DNA of 58,106 nt, from positions 1 through 58,106 of the forward strand of contig NZ_JABCQF010000013.1 in assembly GCF_015244705.1 (NCBI RefSeq), given 5' to 3'. The notes beneath the pieces were generated by a model. That model made no database searches and was not told the origin of the DNA. It saw only the letters and a list, made by a program, of their open reading frames with translations. The DNA comes from Gluconobacter potus (GTDB lineage: Bacteria > Pseudomonadota > Alphaproteobacteria > Acetobacterales > Acetobacteraceae). Made by a program: the position numbers and the translations under genes. Positions within the stretch are counted from its first letter, which is position 1. Each line of letters begins with the position of its first letter. Positions 29,529-39,073 of the stretch are shown here, piece by piece.

Positions 29529-32453
29529 GTGAATTTTCCCATCCCCCCTTCACCGTCTCTTCCAAGAGCGGACCACAATCTGGCGTGTCTGGCGCTCCTG
29601 CTGGCATCAGGAAAGTCGGCGACAGACGGCTCTCCAAATCTCCAGGATCACATTTTCTTGATTGTCTGGCTGACGACAGTCCTGACCGAGGAAAAAGACC
29701 TTTCCACTGCCCGGATCAAATGTTCACCCCGCGTGCATGCCCAGATTCGCCATGCTCTTCGTGCAATGCTGGAAACGCACCTTCCGGACAGGGATATCCG
29801 GGTCGTCTCCCAGGTGTCCCGGAACGACGGGAACAGTCTTCCCCTGCTATGCCACATCACGGAAGACGCACCCCAGAGCCCTTCTTCATTGCCCGTTCTC
29901 CTGCTCGGGGCAGATCACCCTGCCGGGTCGGTTGTCTTGACCCCCGGAAGCGCCCTGACGAACGCAGGCGATTCACCCTTTCTGGGTATCCTGATGTCTG
30001 AAACGCCGGAAAGCCTCGGACTCCGACGCAACATCCGACTGCTTCTCGATGACAGTCGGAAAACCCGTCTTCTGATGTCCCGGACTCAGGCGATACAGCA
30101 GGCATCGCTTGAAAAAACACAGACCATCCAGGAGCTCCGGATCTCTCTCCGGATGCTCTCGACCAGAATCATGCGGTTGCCGCCCGAGACACCAGCACCC
30201 GAACAGACCGAGCAGCCAACCCCAGCACCGCCGCCGGTCGTGTCTCTTCCGCCTGAAGAACCAATTCCTGAGCCGATTCCGACACCCCCGTTCTGGCTCC
30301 GGGCCGGTCAACGCCTCAAGCGCATTCTGCGCCCTCACCCCCCCCAACCCGTCATCCCGGTTCAAGAGGAACCCGACACGGATGAGAGCAGCCCCGCACC
30401 CGTTTCGGCCCCGGCTCCGGAACCAGGACCAGAGTCAGATCCCGCACCTTTCTCCGTACGTCGCGTGCTGTTCGTTGCAGGAGAACCCGACACGCCTGGC
30501 GTTCTGTACCGCTGTTACCGAAATGCTGCCGCCACCCGGGATGCCGGCTTTGAAGCCCGGGTCCAGCCCTGCGCCTCGATCGGCTACGACGATATTCTCT
30601 GGGCAGATGTCATGGTGTTCTGGCGTGTCGAGTACAGTGGCCATGTCAGTACGATCTTCGATCTCGCCGCAGCGGAAAACGTCATTACCGTCTTCGATGC
30701 GGACGATATTGTCTTCGTGCCCCATTATGCCCGCGTGGACATGATCGACGGTATCCGCTCGATCGGCGCCACGGAAGAACGGATCGAACGCTGCTTTTCG
30801 GAAATGCGCCGCACCTTCCTGCGCTGTGATCAGGGATCAACGACCACCGCCGAGCTGGTCTTTGCCATGCACAGCCTGCGCCCCGTCGTTCACCTGCTTC
30901 CAAACGTTTATGACATGCTTTCCCTGCGACGTGCCCGCATGGCGCTGCGCATGCGCGGCGAACCCGGCCGCGTCAACGCCGGCGACGGCCTGGTCCGCAT
31001 CGGTTACGCCACGGGCTCCCGGACCCACCAGCAGGACTTTGGCCCCATCTGCCCCACCATCGCAGAAGTCCTGCGTCAGCGCCCTGAAGCACGCCTTGTC
31101 CTGTTCCGTGAACCCGTCACGCATCGTCCCATCCTGCTGATGGAAGAATTTCCCAGCCTGATCCCAGTGCAGGACCAGATCGAATGGCGCGATATGGTCC
31201 CTCTTGAGGAACTTCAGGACGAGTTCGCACGGTTCGACATCTCCATCGCGCCTCTGGTGACGGGAAACGTCTTCTGTGAAGCCAAAAGCGAGATCAAGTT
31301 TTTCGAAGCCGCCCTCTCCGGCGCAGCGACCGTCGCCTCACCGACCGGCCCGTTCCAGCGCGTCATCCGCCACGGCGAAACCGGCTTTCTGGCCGGCAGC
31401 CCAACGGACTGGTACGACGCCCTGATCGCACTGATCGACAATCCGGAACGCCGCGTCCGTATGGCACGGGACGCCTATCATTCCGTCCTGTGGCCCTTCG
31501 GTCCGCAGGCGCAGACCCGGCGCATGAAACTCGTCCTGACGTCCATGTCCGGAGACGAGGCCGCTGCCCTTGCCGGGGAAACGCGTCTTGCCAGAGACCG
31601 TCTCGCTCCGGCCCCCGTGCCCGTCATCCCGCCCAGCCGCACCCTTTTCCATCACGATGCGCTGGGAGAAGCCCCCGTCACTGTCGTCATCACGTCCTAT
31701 AATTACGAAGCACATCTTCTGGACGCGCTGGAATCCGTTGCGGCGCAGACTCTTCCCGTACTGGATCTGATCGTCGTGGATGACGGCTCGTCCGACGGAT
31801 CGGTCGCCCTGGCCCGCATCTGGATGGAGCGACACTGCGACCGCTTCAACCGCCTGATCCTGCGCCAGTCCATCGCAAATGCGGGACTGGGAGGCGCACG
31901 GAACATCGGAATGGACGCGGCCGAGACCGTTCACGTTATGCAGCTGGATGCCGACAATACCCTGCGCCCTGAAGCCTGCGAAACGCTTCTGAATTCCATG
32001 GGTGACAGCACGGCCTATGCCTATCCTCTCATCGCCTGTTTCAATGAACACGGGCCTGTGCTGGCGGACATAAGCACAGACACCCATCAACAGCCGGGCG
32101 CACCAGAGCTTCTGGGAGACCTTCCCTTCAATCCACTCTCACTCGTCTCGGGGAACCGTATCGATGCCATGGCCATGGTCACCAAATGGGCGTGGGCTGC
32201 GGTCGGAGGTTACTATGTTTCACGTGAAGCAATGGGCTGGGAGGACTTCGACCTGTGGTGTTCGCTGGCGGAACGCGGCCTGCCCGGCCATCACGTCCCG
32301 CAGATCCTGGCCGATTACCGCCAGCATGAGACATCCATGACGAACACCTCGACCGAAAAGGAGGCCCACAAGGCCCGTGTCGTGGCGTTCGTTCAGGCCA
32401 GACACCCCTGGATCCGCCTCAGCGCCGAACGCGCAAAGCCCCGGAAAAACTGA
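29529..32453 (+). CDS. Multidomain glycosyltransferase (GT-B plus GT2)
   Basis: A 974-residue protein. Residues 1-180 are an unrecognised domain, 190-225 a likely coiled coil, and 230-320 an extreme Pro/Glu linker (PETPAPEQTEQPTPAPPP). A GT-B domain follows (about 325-690; VITVFDADDIVFVPHYARVD, SEIKFFEAALSGAATVASP) and then a GT2/GT-A domain (about 715-955; VVITSYNYEAHLLDALESV, VVDDGSSDGS, MQLDADNTLRPEAC, MGWEDFDLWC). Such fusions carry out successive transfers in surface glycan or protein glycosylation. The GTG start has only a weak ribosome site. A bidirectional terminator follows. Confidence 0.85.
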   Translation: MNFPIPPSPSLPRADHNLACLALLLASGKSATDGSPNLQDHIFLIVWLTTVLTEEKDLSTARIKCSPRVHAQIRHALRAMLETHLPDRDIRVVSQVSRNDGNSLPLLCHITEDAPQSPSSLPVLLLGADHPAGSVVLTPGSALTNAGDSPFLGILMSETPESLGLRRNIRLLLDDSRKTRLLMSRTQAIQQASLEKTQTIQELRISLRMLSTRIMRLPPETPAPEQTEQPTPAPPPVVSLPPEEPIPEPIPTPPFWLRAGQRLKRILRPHPPQPVIPVQEEPDTDESSPAPVSAPAPEPGPESDPAPFSVRRVLFVAGEPDTPGVLYRCYRNAAATRDAGFEARVQPCASIGYDDILWADVMVFWRVEYSGHVSTIFDLAAAENVITVFDADDIVFVPHYARVDMIDGIRSIGATEERIERCFSEMRRTFLRCDQGSTTTAELVFAMHSLRPVVHLLPNVYDMLSLRRARMALRMRGEPGRVNAGDGLVRIGYATGSRTHQQDFGPICPTIAEVLRQRPEARLVLFREPVTHRPILLMEEFPSLIPVQDQIEWRDMVPLEELQDEFARFDISIAPLVTGNVFCEAKSEIKFFEAALSGAATVASPTGPFQRVIRHGETGFLAGSPTDWYDALIALIDNPERRVRMARDAYHSVLWPFGPQAQTRRMKLVLTSMSGDEAAALAGETRLARDRLAPAPVPVIPPSRTLFHHDALGEAPVTVVITSYNYEAHLLDALESVAAQTLPVLDLIVVDDGSSDGSVALARIWMERHCDRFNRLILRQSIANAGLGGARNIGMDAAETVHVMQLDADNTLRPEACETLLNSMGDSTAYAYPLIACFNEHGPVLADISTDTHQQPGAPELLGDLPFNPLSLVSGNRIDAMAMVTKWAWAAVGGYYVSREAMGWEDFDLWCSLAERGLPGHHVPQILADYRQHETSMTNTSTEKEAHKARVVAFVQARHPWIRLSAERAKPRKN
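32216..32231. promoter_or_regulatory. parS-like ParB-binding site 1 (intragenic)
   Basis: TGTTTCACGTGAAGCA matches the widely conserved parS sequence TGTTTCACGTGAAACA at 15 of 16 positions. It lies within the GT2 domain of the 974-residue glycosyltransferase gene, as parS sites often do within coding sequence. Confidence 0.7.
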
Positions 32454-32477
32454 AACCCTTTTCCAGACCGGCCAAGA

Positions 32478-32517
32478 AAAAAAACCCGCTCCCGGACAGA
32501 TCCGGAAGCGGGTTTTT
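32478..32517. terminator. Bidirectional Rho-independent terminator
   Basis: A stem AAACCCGCTCCCGGA / TCCGGAAGCGGGTTT (14 of 15 paired) with a CAGA loop, an A-run on the left and a T-run on the right. It serves the convergent glycosyltransferase (+) and aldehyde dehydrogenase (-) genes. Confidence 0.9.
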
Positions 32518-32569
32518 CATAACCTGACAGATCGAACCGGGCTCCGCGCGGAAGCCCGATACGGCTCAA

Positions 32570-33961
32570 TCAGAACGGCGCATCAATATCAACAACGTCG
32601 ATCAGCTTGTGATTGACGAATTCCTTGATGCCCAGACCGATCAGTTCACGGCCATAACCCGAACGGGCTACACCACCGAACGGCAGGTCAGCCTTCACCA
32701 TCGTCGGATGGTTGATATAGACCATGCCCGTATAGATCTGCTCGGCAACTTTCACGCCGCGCTGGGTATCCTTCGTGAAGACCGAACCACCCAGACCGAA
32801 CGGCGAGTCATTGGCGATACGGATGGCATGCGCATCGTCCTTGGCCCGATAGAGCTGCGTCACCGGACCGAAGAACTCCCACAGACGGGCTTCATTGTTC
32901 TCGTGCAGGTTGGTCATCAGCAGCGGCTGGAAGAACGCACCCTTCTCCGGCACCGACGGACCGATGGCCTCGACAACGGCACCATGCTTCTTGGCTTCCT
33001 CGACCTGCGCCTTCAGATCATCCGCAGCCTTTTGCGAGGACAGCGGTGCCAGCGTGGTCTTCGGGTCCATCGGATCACCCGGGATCAGCTTGGCGACTTC
33101 GGCCTTGTACAGCTCCAGGAAGCGGTCATAGACAGCATCCGCCACGATCAGACGCTTAGCGGACACACAGACCTGACCGGCATTCCAGTGACGGCCGAAA
33201 GCAGCCCACTTTGCGGTCTTTTCCAGATCCGCATCGTCCAGAACGAGGAACGCATCGGAACCGCCCAGCTCCATCGTGGACTTCTTCAGCGCCTGTGCCG
33301 CAATCCCGGCCACAACAGCGCCAGCACCTTCCGAACCCGTCAGGGCCACGCCACAGACGCGCGGGTCCTTGAGGATCGTCTCGGTGTGATGACGGGCAGC
33401 ATACAGGTTGCGGAATCCACCCTTCGGCAGACCGGCTTCCTTCATCAGGTCATCGAACGCGGCAGCACACTGCGGCACGTTGGAGGCGTGCTTGAGAATG
33501 ACCGTGTTACCGGCGGAAAGCTGCGGCGCGATGATGCGAGCGATCTGGTAGAACGGGAAGTTCCACGGCTCGATCGCGAACACGATGCCCTGCGGCTGAT
33601 GGATCAGGACGGCCTCGCCTTCCTTCGGATCCGCAACCGGCAGCTTCTCGGCTTTCAGCAGCTCTTCGGCGTTCTTGGCATAATATTCGAAGATCTCGGC
33701 GGACAGGATCGTCTCTGCCTTGGCTTCGGCATAGATCTTGCCCATCTCGAGTGTCAGAAGCTTGGAATACTTGTCGATATCACGGCGAAGGATGTTCGCC
33801 GCTGCCGTCATGATCTTTGCGCGCTCGGCGAACGGCGTGTGGCGCCAGCTCTTGAACGCATCATAGGCTTCGGTCAGCGCGGTCTGGACTTCCTGGTCGG
33901 TTGCTTCCGGGAAGGTCTTGAGCGTCTCACCGGTATAAGGGTTGATCGTAGCGTAAGCCAT
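32570..33961 (-). CDS. NAD(P)-dependent aldehyde dehydrogenase (succinate-semialdehyde type)
   Basis: A 463-residue aldehyde dehydrogenase. The EPWNFPFYQIARIIAPQLSA cofactor region, ALTGSEGAG, the catalytic Glu in MELGGSD and Cys in NAGQVCVSAKRL are intact. The short length without the first 20-30 residues and the pattern INPYTGETLKTF place it with the succinate-semialdehyde dehydrogenase-like group common in acetic acid bacteria, which often accept several aldehydes. It is monocistronic and separated from nadE by about 90 nt. Confidence 0.92.
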   Translation of the reverse strand: MAYATINPYTGETLKTFPEATDQEVQTALTEAYDAFKSWRHTPFAERAKIMTAAANILRRDIDKYSKLLTLEMGKIYAEAKAETILSAEIFEYYAKNAEELLKAEKLPVADPKEGEAVLIHQPQGIVFAIEPWNFPFYQIARIIAPQLSAGNTVILKHASNVPQCAAAFDDLMKEAGLPKGGFRNLYAARHHTETILKDPRVCGVALTGSEGAGAVVAGIAAQALKKSTMELGGSDAFLVLDDADLEKTAKWAAFGRHWNAGQVCVSAKRLIVADAVYDRFLELYKAEVAKLIPGDPMDPKTTLAPLSSQKAADDLKAQVEEAKKHGAVVEAIGPSVPEKGAFFQPLLMTNLHENNEARLWEFFGPVTQLYRAKDDAHAIRIANDSPFGLGGSVFTKDTQRGVKVAEQIYTGMVYINHPTMVKADLPFGGVARSGYGRELIGLGIKEFVNHKLIDVVDIDAPF

Positions 33962-34053
33962 GACGAGTCATGTTCCTATGTGGTGACGGGTTTCCAACAT
34001 ATTGGCACGGATGCGGGCAGACAAAACCCCCCACACTCCTGCACACCAAAACT

Positions 34054-36087
34054 TCACGGATGTGTGTTCGTTTCAGGCACATTATCACAAAGTTCCGCAA
34101 GCCATGCCGTTGCCGTGCCATCAGACGGTGCCCGCCAGTCTCCCCGCGGCGAGAGAGAGCCACCGGAAACCAGCTTCGGACCATTGGGCATGGCGGAGCG
34201 TTTGAACTGGCTCGTCCCGAAAAACCGCCGCAAAAACACTTCCAGCCAGTGCCGGATCTCACCCAGATCGTAGGCAATCTTCCGGTCCTGCGGATAATGC
34301 TCAGACCATGTTCCGCGGGACGCGTCGCTCCAGGCCACCTCCGCCAGGAACGCGATCCGCGACGGTCTGAAGCCGTGACGCAGAATGTGATAAAGTGTGA
34401 AATCCTGAAGCGGGTAGGGTCCGATCGTCTGTTCCGTGCTCTGAACGCCCTGCCCGGTATCGGGCACCAGCTCCGGCGTGATCTCCGCACTGACGATCCG
34501 CTCCAGAACCGGCCCCACGCCCTCGCCCAGTTTTCCATCCCGCGCCAGCCAGCGGATGACATGTTGGATCAGCGTCTTCGGCATCCCGGCATTGACGTTG
34601 TAATGGGACATCTGGTCCCCCACACCATAGGTGCACCAGCCCAGTGCCAGTTCAGACAGATCCCCCGTCCCGATCACGATTCCATTGCGGTAATTGGCGA
34701 TCCGGAACAGGAAATCCGTCCTTAGCCCCGCCTGCACGTTCTCGAACGTAATGTCATGCACGGGCTGCCCCTCGGCGAAAGGATGGCCAATCCCTGCCAG
34801 CATCGTCTGAGCCGTGGGCCGGATATCCAGTTCGTTCACCTCAACACCCAGCGCCTCCATGAGCGCATGGGCCAGCGAGCGGCTCTCCGTTCCCGTCGCA
34901 AAACCGGGCATCGTGTAGGCCAGAACATGCGTTCGGGGCCAGCCGAGCTCATCGGCCGCCCGCACCGCCACCAGCAGCGCAAGCGTGCTGTCCAGCCCGC
35001 CTGAAACCCCGATCACGGCCCGCTGCGCGCCGCTCGCCTGCAAACGGCGGCGCAGGGCGCTGACCTGAATGGTCCAGCCTTCATAGCAGTCCCGCGCCAG
35101 CGTCCGCGCATCGGACGGTACGAACGGAAACCGCGCGACATCCCGTTTCAGCCCCAGATCCGTCATCGGCGGCGCAAGCGTGAATCCGACGGTCCGGAAC
35201 GTCTGCCCCGCATGCCCGAACTGCCCCGTCCGCATCCGCTCCTGCCGCAGCAGATCCAGATCCACATCCGCCACAACCAGCCGCTCGCCCTGCGGAAACC
35301 GATCCGACTGCGCCAGAAGCCGCCCGGCTTCATGGATCGACACCTGCCCGTCCCAGGCCAGATCGGTCGTGGACTCCCCTTCGCCCGCCGCCGCATAGGC
35401 ATAGGCCGTCAGCGTCCGCATGGACTGCGCCTGACACAGAAGCGACCGGTCATCCGTCCGCCCGATCGTCACCGGGGACGCCGACGGATTGAGAATGACC
35501 GTCGCCCCCGCTTCCGCCAGCTTCCCGCTCGGCGGAGACGCCACCCACAGATCCTCGCAGATCTCCACGCCCAGCGTCAGCCCGCGCATATCCTCGGCCT
35601 GGAACAGCAGATCCGCTCCGAACGGCACCTCTTCACCAAACAGCCGGATCGTCCCGGACGTCTGAAGCCCGGACGTGAAATACCGTGGCTCGTAGAACTC
35701 CCGGTAACGCGGGAGATGCGATTTCGGCACCACACCCAGCACCCGCCCGCGATGCACAATCGCAGCGCAGTTATAGAGCAGATCGCCCCGCATCAGCGGC
35801 AACCCCACGACCGCGACGGACAGAAGATCCCGCGTCCCTGCGACAACCTGCCGGAGCGCCTCGAGCGCCCCATCAAGCACCACGTCCTGAAACCGCAGAT
35901 CATCCAGCGTGTAGCCTGTCAGCCCCAGCTCCGGAAACACCACCGCCGCCACGCCCTGCCGGTCACAGTCGCGCAGAACCCCCAGAACCCGCTCACCATT
36001 CTTCAGCGGATCGGCAAGCGTCACCGGCAGCGTGCAGGCAGCGATCCGGGCGAATTCCTGATGATACAGGGAGCGGAACAGGGTCAT
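34054..36087 (-). CDS. nadE: Glutamine-dependent NAD+ synthetase
   Basis: A 677-residue bifunctional enzyme that amidates nicotinate adenine dinucleotide. The N-terminal nitrilase-type glutaminase (about 1-270) shows PELGLTGYTLDDL and the catalytic Cys region GVEICEDLWV. The C-terminal synthetase shows GVSGGLDSTLALLVA and GTGDLSELALGWCTYGVGD. Length and layout match the two-domain form typified by Mycobacterium tuberculosis NadE. The ATG at 36087 has GGAGGA at 6 nt; the frame extends 16 codons upstream without support. Confidence 0.95.
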   Translation of the reverse strand: MTLFRSLYHQEFARIAACTLPVTLADPLKNGERVLGVLRDCDRQGVAAVVFPELGLTGYTLDDLRFQDVVLDGALEALRQVVAGTRDLLSVAVVGLPLMRGDLLYNCAAIVHRGRVLGVVPKSHLPRYREFYEPRYFTSGLQTSGTIRLFGEEVPFGADLLFQAEDMRGLTLGVEICEDLWVASPPSGKLAEAGATVILNPSASPVTIGRTDDRSLLCQAQSMRTLTAYAYAAAGEGESTTDLAWDGQVSIHEAGRLLAQSDRFPQGERLVVADVDLDLLRQERMRTGQFGHAGQTFRTVGFTLAPPMTDLGLKRDVARFPFVPSDARTLARDCYEGWTIQVSALRRRLQASGAQRAVIGVSGGLDSTLALLVAVRAADELGWPRTHVLAYTMPGFATGTESRSLAHALMEALGVEVNELDIRPTAQTMLAGIGHPFAEGQPVHDITFENVQAGLRTDFLFRIANYRNGIVIGTGDLSELALGWCTYGVGDQMSHYNVNAGMPKTLIQHVIRWLARDGKLGEGVGPVLERIVSAEITPELVPDTGQGVQSTEQTIGPYPLQDFTLYHILRHGFRPSRIAFLAEVAWSDASRGTWSEHYPQDRKIAYDLGEIRHWLEVFLRRFFGTSQFKRSAMPNGPKLVSGGSLSPRGDWRAPSDGTATAWLAELCDNVPETNTHP

Positions 36088-36279
36088 GGCAGTCCTCCGG
36101 CAGGCACGGCTCCCGAATTCAGGGACCCGACCCATGGAAATATCGGAAACCGGGACTGTGCAAACAGCCCGAAAATAAAACGGATGTTGCGAAAATGAAC
36201 CTGTTCACTCCGCCGCCGTTCAGCCTTCTCACACCCCGCCTCTCCCTCAGAGGGCGCTACTGACAAAGGAGACAGTCCC

Positions 36280-36456
36280 ATGGACCTGCTACGCTGGACC
36301 ATTGCCTTCCTTATCCTCGCCTTATGTGCTGCGGTGCTGGGCTTTGGCGGAATTTCGGCAGATTTTGCCTATATCGGCAAGATCCTTTTCTTCATCTTCC
36401 TGGTGCTGCTGATCATCAGCCTCATCTTCGGACGCGGACGCGGCACGCGCCTCTGA
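36280..36456 (+). CDS. DUF1328 small membrane protein (YtjA-like)
   Basis: A 58-residue two-helix membrane protein. The sequence runs [20 protein letters not shown], then [20 protein letters not shown] and a second helix ending in a Gly/Arg-rich tail (GRGRGTRL). This is the compact DUF1328/YtjA family, whose role is unknown and which is often stress-linked. AAAGGAGA sits at good spacing before the ATG. Its stop is 9 nt from the convergent dsbB stop. Confidence 0.9.
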   Translation: MDLLRWTIAFLILALCAAVLGFGGISADFAYIGKILFFIFLVLLIISLIFGRGRGTRL

Positions 36457-36465
36457 TCCGGCCCC

Positions 36466-36981
36466 TCAGCGTCGGGAGCGGCCCATGCGGAAGCTCCCGA
36501 CCAGAGCCACCACGAACACCACAACCGCATACAAACCACCCAGCTCCGTCATGGATATAGGCAGACCGAACAGGTAATCCGGCGAATCACACGGCTTGTT
36601 CGGCCGTGCGGGCATCGCCGACATCCAGTCCTTGAAGTTGCCCCCGTGAAAGACCGGGGCCCTGCACTCCGGCGCCGGGCTGGGCCAGAACTTGTGCTCC
36701 ACGCCTGCATGCAGAACCGCCAGCCCGATACTGGTCATCAGGCACAGAAGCCCGAAGAAAACCCCGTACCGGGCATAGCGCTTCGGCAGCACGATCGTGA
36801 CGATTCCAAGCCCGATCAGCACCCACCACGGACGCCGCTCCCACAGGCACAGCTCGCAGGGTGCAAGCTTCAGCCAGTGCTCGGCAAACCAGACGACCCC
36901 GAGCGCCACCAGCCCCGCCAGAACATACAGACCACCCAGAGCAGACGTTGAAACGGGGCGGTATGTTCTGTTCAGTGGCAC
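36466..36981 (-). CDS. dsbB: Disulfide bond formation protein B
   Basis: A 171-residue inner-membrane quinone reductase that reoxidises DsbA. Four membrane segments are visible. The first periplasmic cysteine pair is LAPCELCLWERRPWW and the second is Cys in APECRAPVF with Cys in NKPCDSPDY. The GTG start overlaps the otsA stop by 10 nt, so translation is probably coupled to trehalose synthesis genes, an unusual combination. Confidence 0.93.
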   Translation of the reverse strand: MPLNRTYRPVSTSALGGLYVLAGLVALGVVWFAEHWLKLAPCELCLWERRPWWVLIGLGIVTIVLPKRYARYGVFFGLLCLMTSIGLAVLHAGVEHKFWPSPAPECRAPVFHGGNFKDWMSAMPARPNKPCDSPDYLFGLPISMTELGGLYAVVVFVVALVGSFRMGRSRR

Positions 36982-38315
36982 GGACGGATCGCCTCCAGGC
37001 TATCAAGAAACTGCTTGGACCAGCTCCCCGCCGTATTGCGGGAAACCTCGTCATACATCGCGGACCATGCCGCATGACGGGCGTGTACGTCCATGGTCAG
37101 GCCGATATGAAGCGCATCGGCCATTCCTTCCGCATCCAGTGGATTGATCAGAAGCGCCTCGGGCATTTCCGGAGCCGCCCCCGCAAACCGCGACAGCACC
37201 AGCACGCCGGGATCGTCCTCGTCCTGCGCCGCGATGAACTCCTTGGCCACAAGGTTCATGCCATCCCGCAGCGGCGTGACAAACCCCACATCCGCCATCC
37301 GGTAAAGCCCGGCGAGGATATGCCGCCCGATCGGCCAGGTCGTGTAGCGGATCGGCACCCAGTCCGGCGTGCCATAGGCGCCGTTGATCGTCCCGACCAG
37401 GCCGTCCAACTCTTCCTTGAGCAGACGATAGCTTTCCACGCCCCCCCGTGACACCGGAGTAACCTGAAGAAACGTCACCTGCCCGCGATGCTCGGGATAG
37501 TTCTTCAGCAGAGCCTCGAAGCCCTTCATCCGCTCCGGCAGACCCTTGGAATAATCCAGCCGGTCCACCCCCATGATCAGGTGCGTCCCCTCCAGCGTAT
37601 CCATGATCTTCACCACTTCGTCGGAAGAAGCGCTTTCGATCGCCTGCTGACGGAAGCTGACAGGATCGATCCCGATCGGCACGGCCTCGACCGCCGCCTT
37701 CAGGCCATAGGCCTCGAAACACCCCTTGAGATTGGTCGCGTCCTCAGGCGTCTGCACCCCGATCAGATCGCACGCCGCCAGTCCGGTCAGCAGCATGTCG
37801 AGCTTGGGCAGCAGACGCGCTACGCTCCAGGGCGGGAACGGAATATGCAGGAAGAATCCGATCCGCCCCGTCACACCCCGGTCCCGCAGCATCTTGCCCA
37901 GTGGAAACAGGTGATAGTCATGGATCCAGACCGTATCATCCGGCTCCAGTAACCCGACCAGCCGGTCCGCGAAGACTTCGTTCGCCTCGTAATAGGCGTC
38001 GCAGTCCTCACGGGTGTAGCGGATCAGGTTGGTCCGGTAATGACACAGCGGCCACAGGACGCCGTTGGAAAAATTCAGGTAGAACCGGTCATACTGCCTT
38101 TGGGTCAGATCGAACGTCACATAATTGACGTTTCCCACCTGCTCGCTCTGGACCGGCCGGTCGGCCGCATCGGCATGCTGATGGCCCGACCACCCGAACC
38201 AGAGGGTCTCCTGCGTCTGTACCGCATCATACAGACCAACCGTCAGCCCCCCGGCAGGCTGCGTACGCTCCCCCGGGGCAGGCGTCCGGTTGGAAACAAT
38301 GATCAGGCGCCCCAT
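36972..38315 (-). CDS. otsA: Alpha,alpha-trehalose-phosphate synthase (UDP-forming) OtsA
   Basis: A 447-residue GT20 enzyme that joins UDP-glucose and glucose-6-phosphate to trehalose-6-phosphate. [58 protein letters not shown] and [13 protein letters not shown] are the OtsA landmarks. It overlaps the end of otsB by 13 nt and dsbB by 10 nt. Confidence 0.96.
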   Translation of the reverse strand: MGRLIIVSNRTPAPGERTQPAGGLTVGLYDAVQTQETLWFGWSGHQHADAADRPVQSEQVGNVNYVTFDLTQRQYDRFYLNFSNGVLWPLCHYRTNLIRYTREDCDAYYEANEVFADRLVGLLEPDDTVWIHDYHLFPLGKMLRDRGVTGRIGFFLHIPFPPWSVARLLPKLDMLLTGLAACDLIGVQTPEDATNLKGCFEAYGLKAAVEAVPIGIDPVSFRQQAIESASSDEVVKIMDTLEGTHLIMGVDRLDYSKGLPERMKGFEALLKNYPEHRGQVTFLQVTPVSRGGVESYRLLKEELDGLVGTINGAYGTPDWVPIRYTTWPIGRHILAGLYRMADVGFVTPLRDGMNLVAKEFIAAQDEDDPGVLVLSRFAGAAPEMPEALLINPLDAEGMADALHIGLTMDVHARHAAWSAMYDEVSRNTAGSWSKQFLDSLEAIRPCH

Positions 38316-39025
38316 CCGTGTCCCTCCGACAGATCATGCAGCCAGCGCCGGAACGTGGCCGCATCTGGAAAATCATCGGGAATGAGCCAGCCTGCGCCCC
38401 CCATCTGGCGCGCAGCCCTCACCCCGTCGCGGTCCGTGACGTCATCACCGGCAAAAACCGGAAGCCGCCCGGCAAAAGGCGGCTCCGCCATCAGTTCCCG
38501 CAGCGCCTTGCCCTTGTCGATCCCCAGTGGCCGGAGTTCGATGGCCATCTGGGCATCCTGAAGGTGAAACCCCCGGTTTTCCACCGGCCAGGCCGACGCC
38601 AGCTTCCGAAAAGCGGATTCCGCCTCGGGCGCACGACGATAATGCAGCACCATTCCAGCTTTTTTGTGTTCAACACTGGCGCCCGGATGATCTGCCGCAG
38701 CCTTTTCAACAGCCTGCACCCATTCTCTAGGCACAACGGGCAGTTCGCGCTCCCTTAACGCCTGACCGGGCGCGTGACGCATCATCACGCCGTGCTCGCC
38801 GGCCACGGCATGGGGAATATCCGGCAGGAAATGATCGATCTGTGCGATGGGCCTGCCGGTAATGATCGCAAGCGCGCCATCGAGCATGTCCCGAAGACGC
38901 AGCAGATCCGCCGCGAGCCCTTCCGGCACCCGGACACTTTCCGGAGTAGGCGCGATATCGACGAGCGTTCCATCGAAATCAAGCAGCAGGGCTGCCCGGG
39001 ACGGGGGAAAGGGAACCTGAATCAT
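38303..39025 (-). CDS. otsB: Trehalose-6-phosphatase OtsB
   Basis: A 240-residue HAD phosphatase that dephosphorylates trehalose-6-phosphate. Motif I is LLLDFDGTLVDIAP, motif II lies in ALAIITGRP, and the C-terminal GDDVTDRDG is motif IV. The ATG at 39025 gives the usual short lead before motif I; an ATG at 39067, 6 nt after the upstream stop with AAGGTGGG next to it, is the alternative. Gene order otsB-otsA in the mlaD-DUF2155 transcript. Confidence 0.93.
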   Translation of the reverse strand: MIQVPFPPSRAALLLDFDGTLVDIAPTPESVRVPEGLAADLLRLRDMLDGALAIITGRPIAQIDHFLPDIPHAVAGEHGVMMRHAPGQALRERELPVVPREWVQAVEKAAADHPGASVEHKKAGMVLHYRRAPEAESAFRKLASAWPVENRGFHLQDAQMAIELRPLGIDKGKALRELMAEPPFAGRLPVFAGDDVTDRDGVRAARQMGGAGWLIPDDFPDAATFRRWLHDLSEGHGWGA

Positions 39026-39073
39026 GAAGCTGTCATTTCTTCCTGTTTCTGGGTCATTCCGCCCCATCCCACC

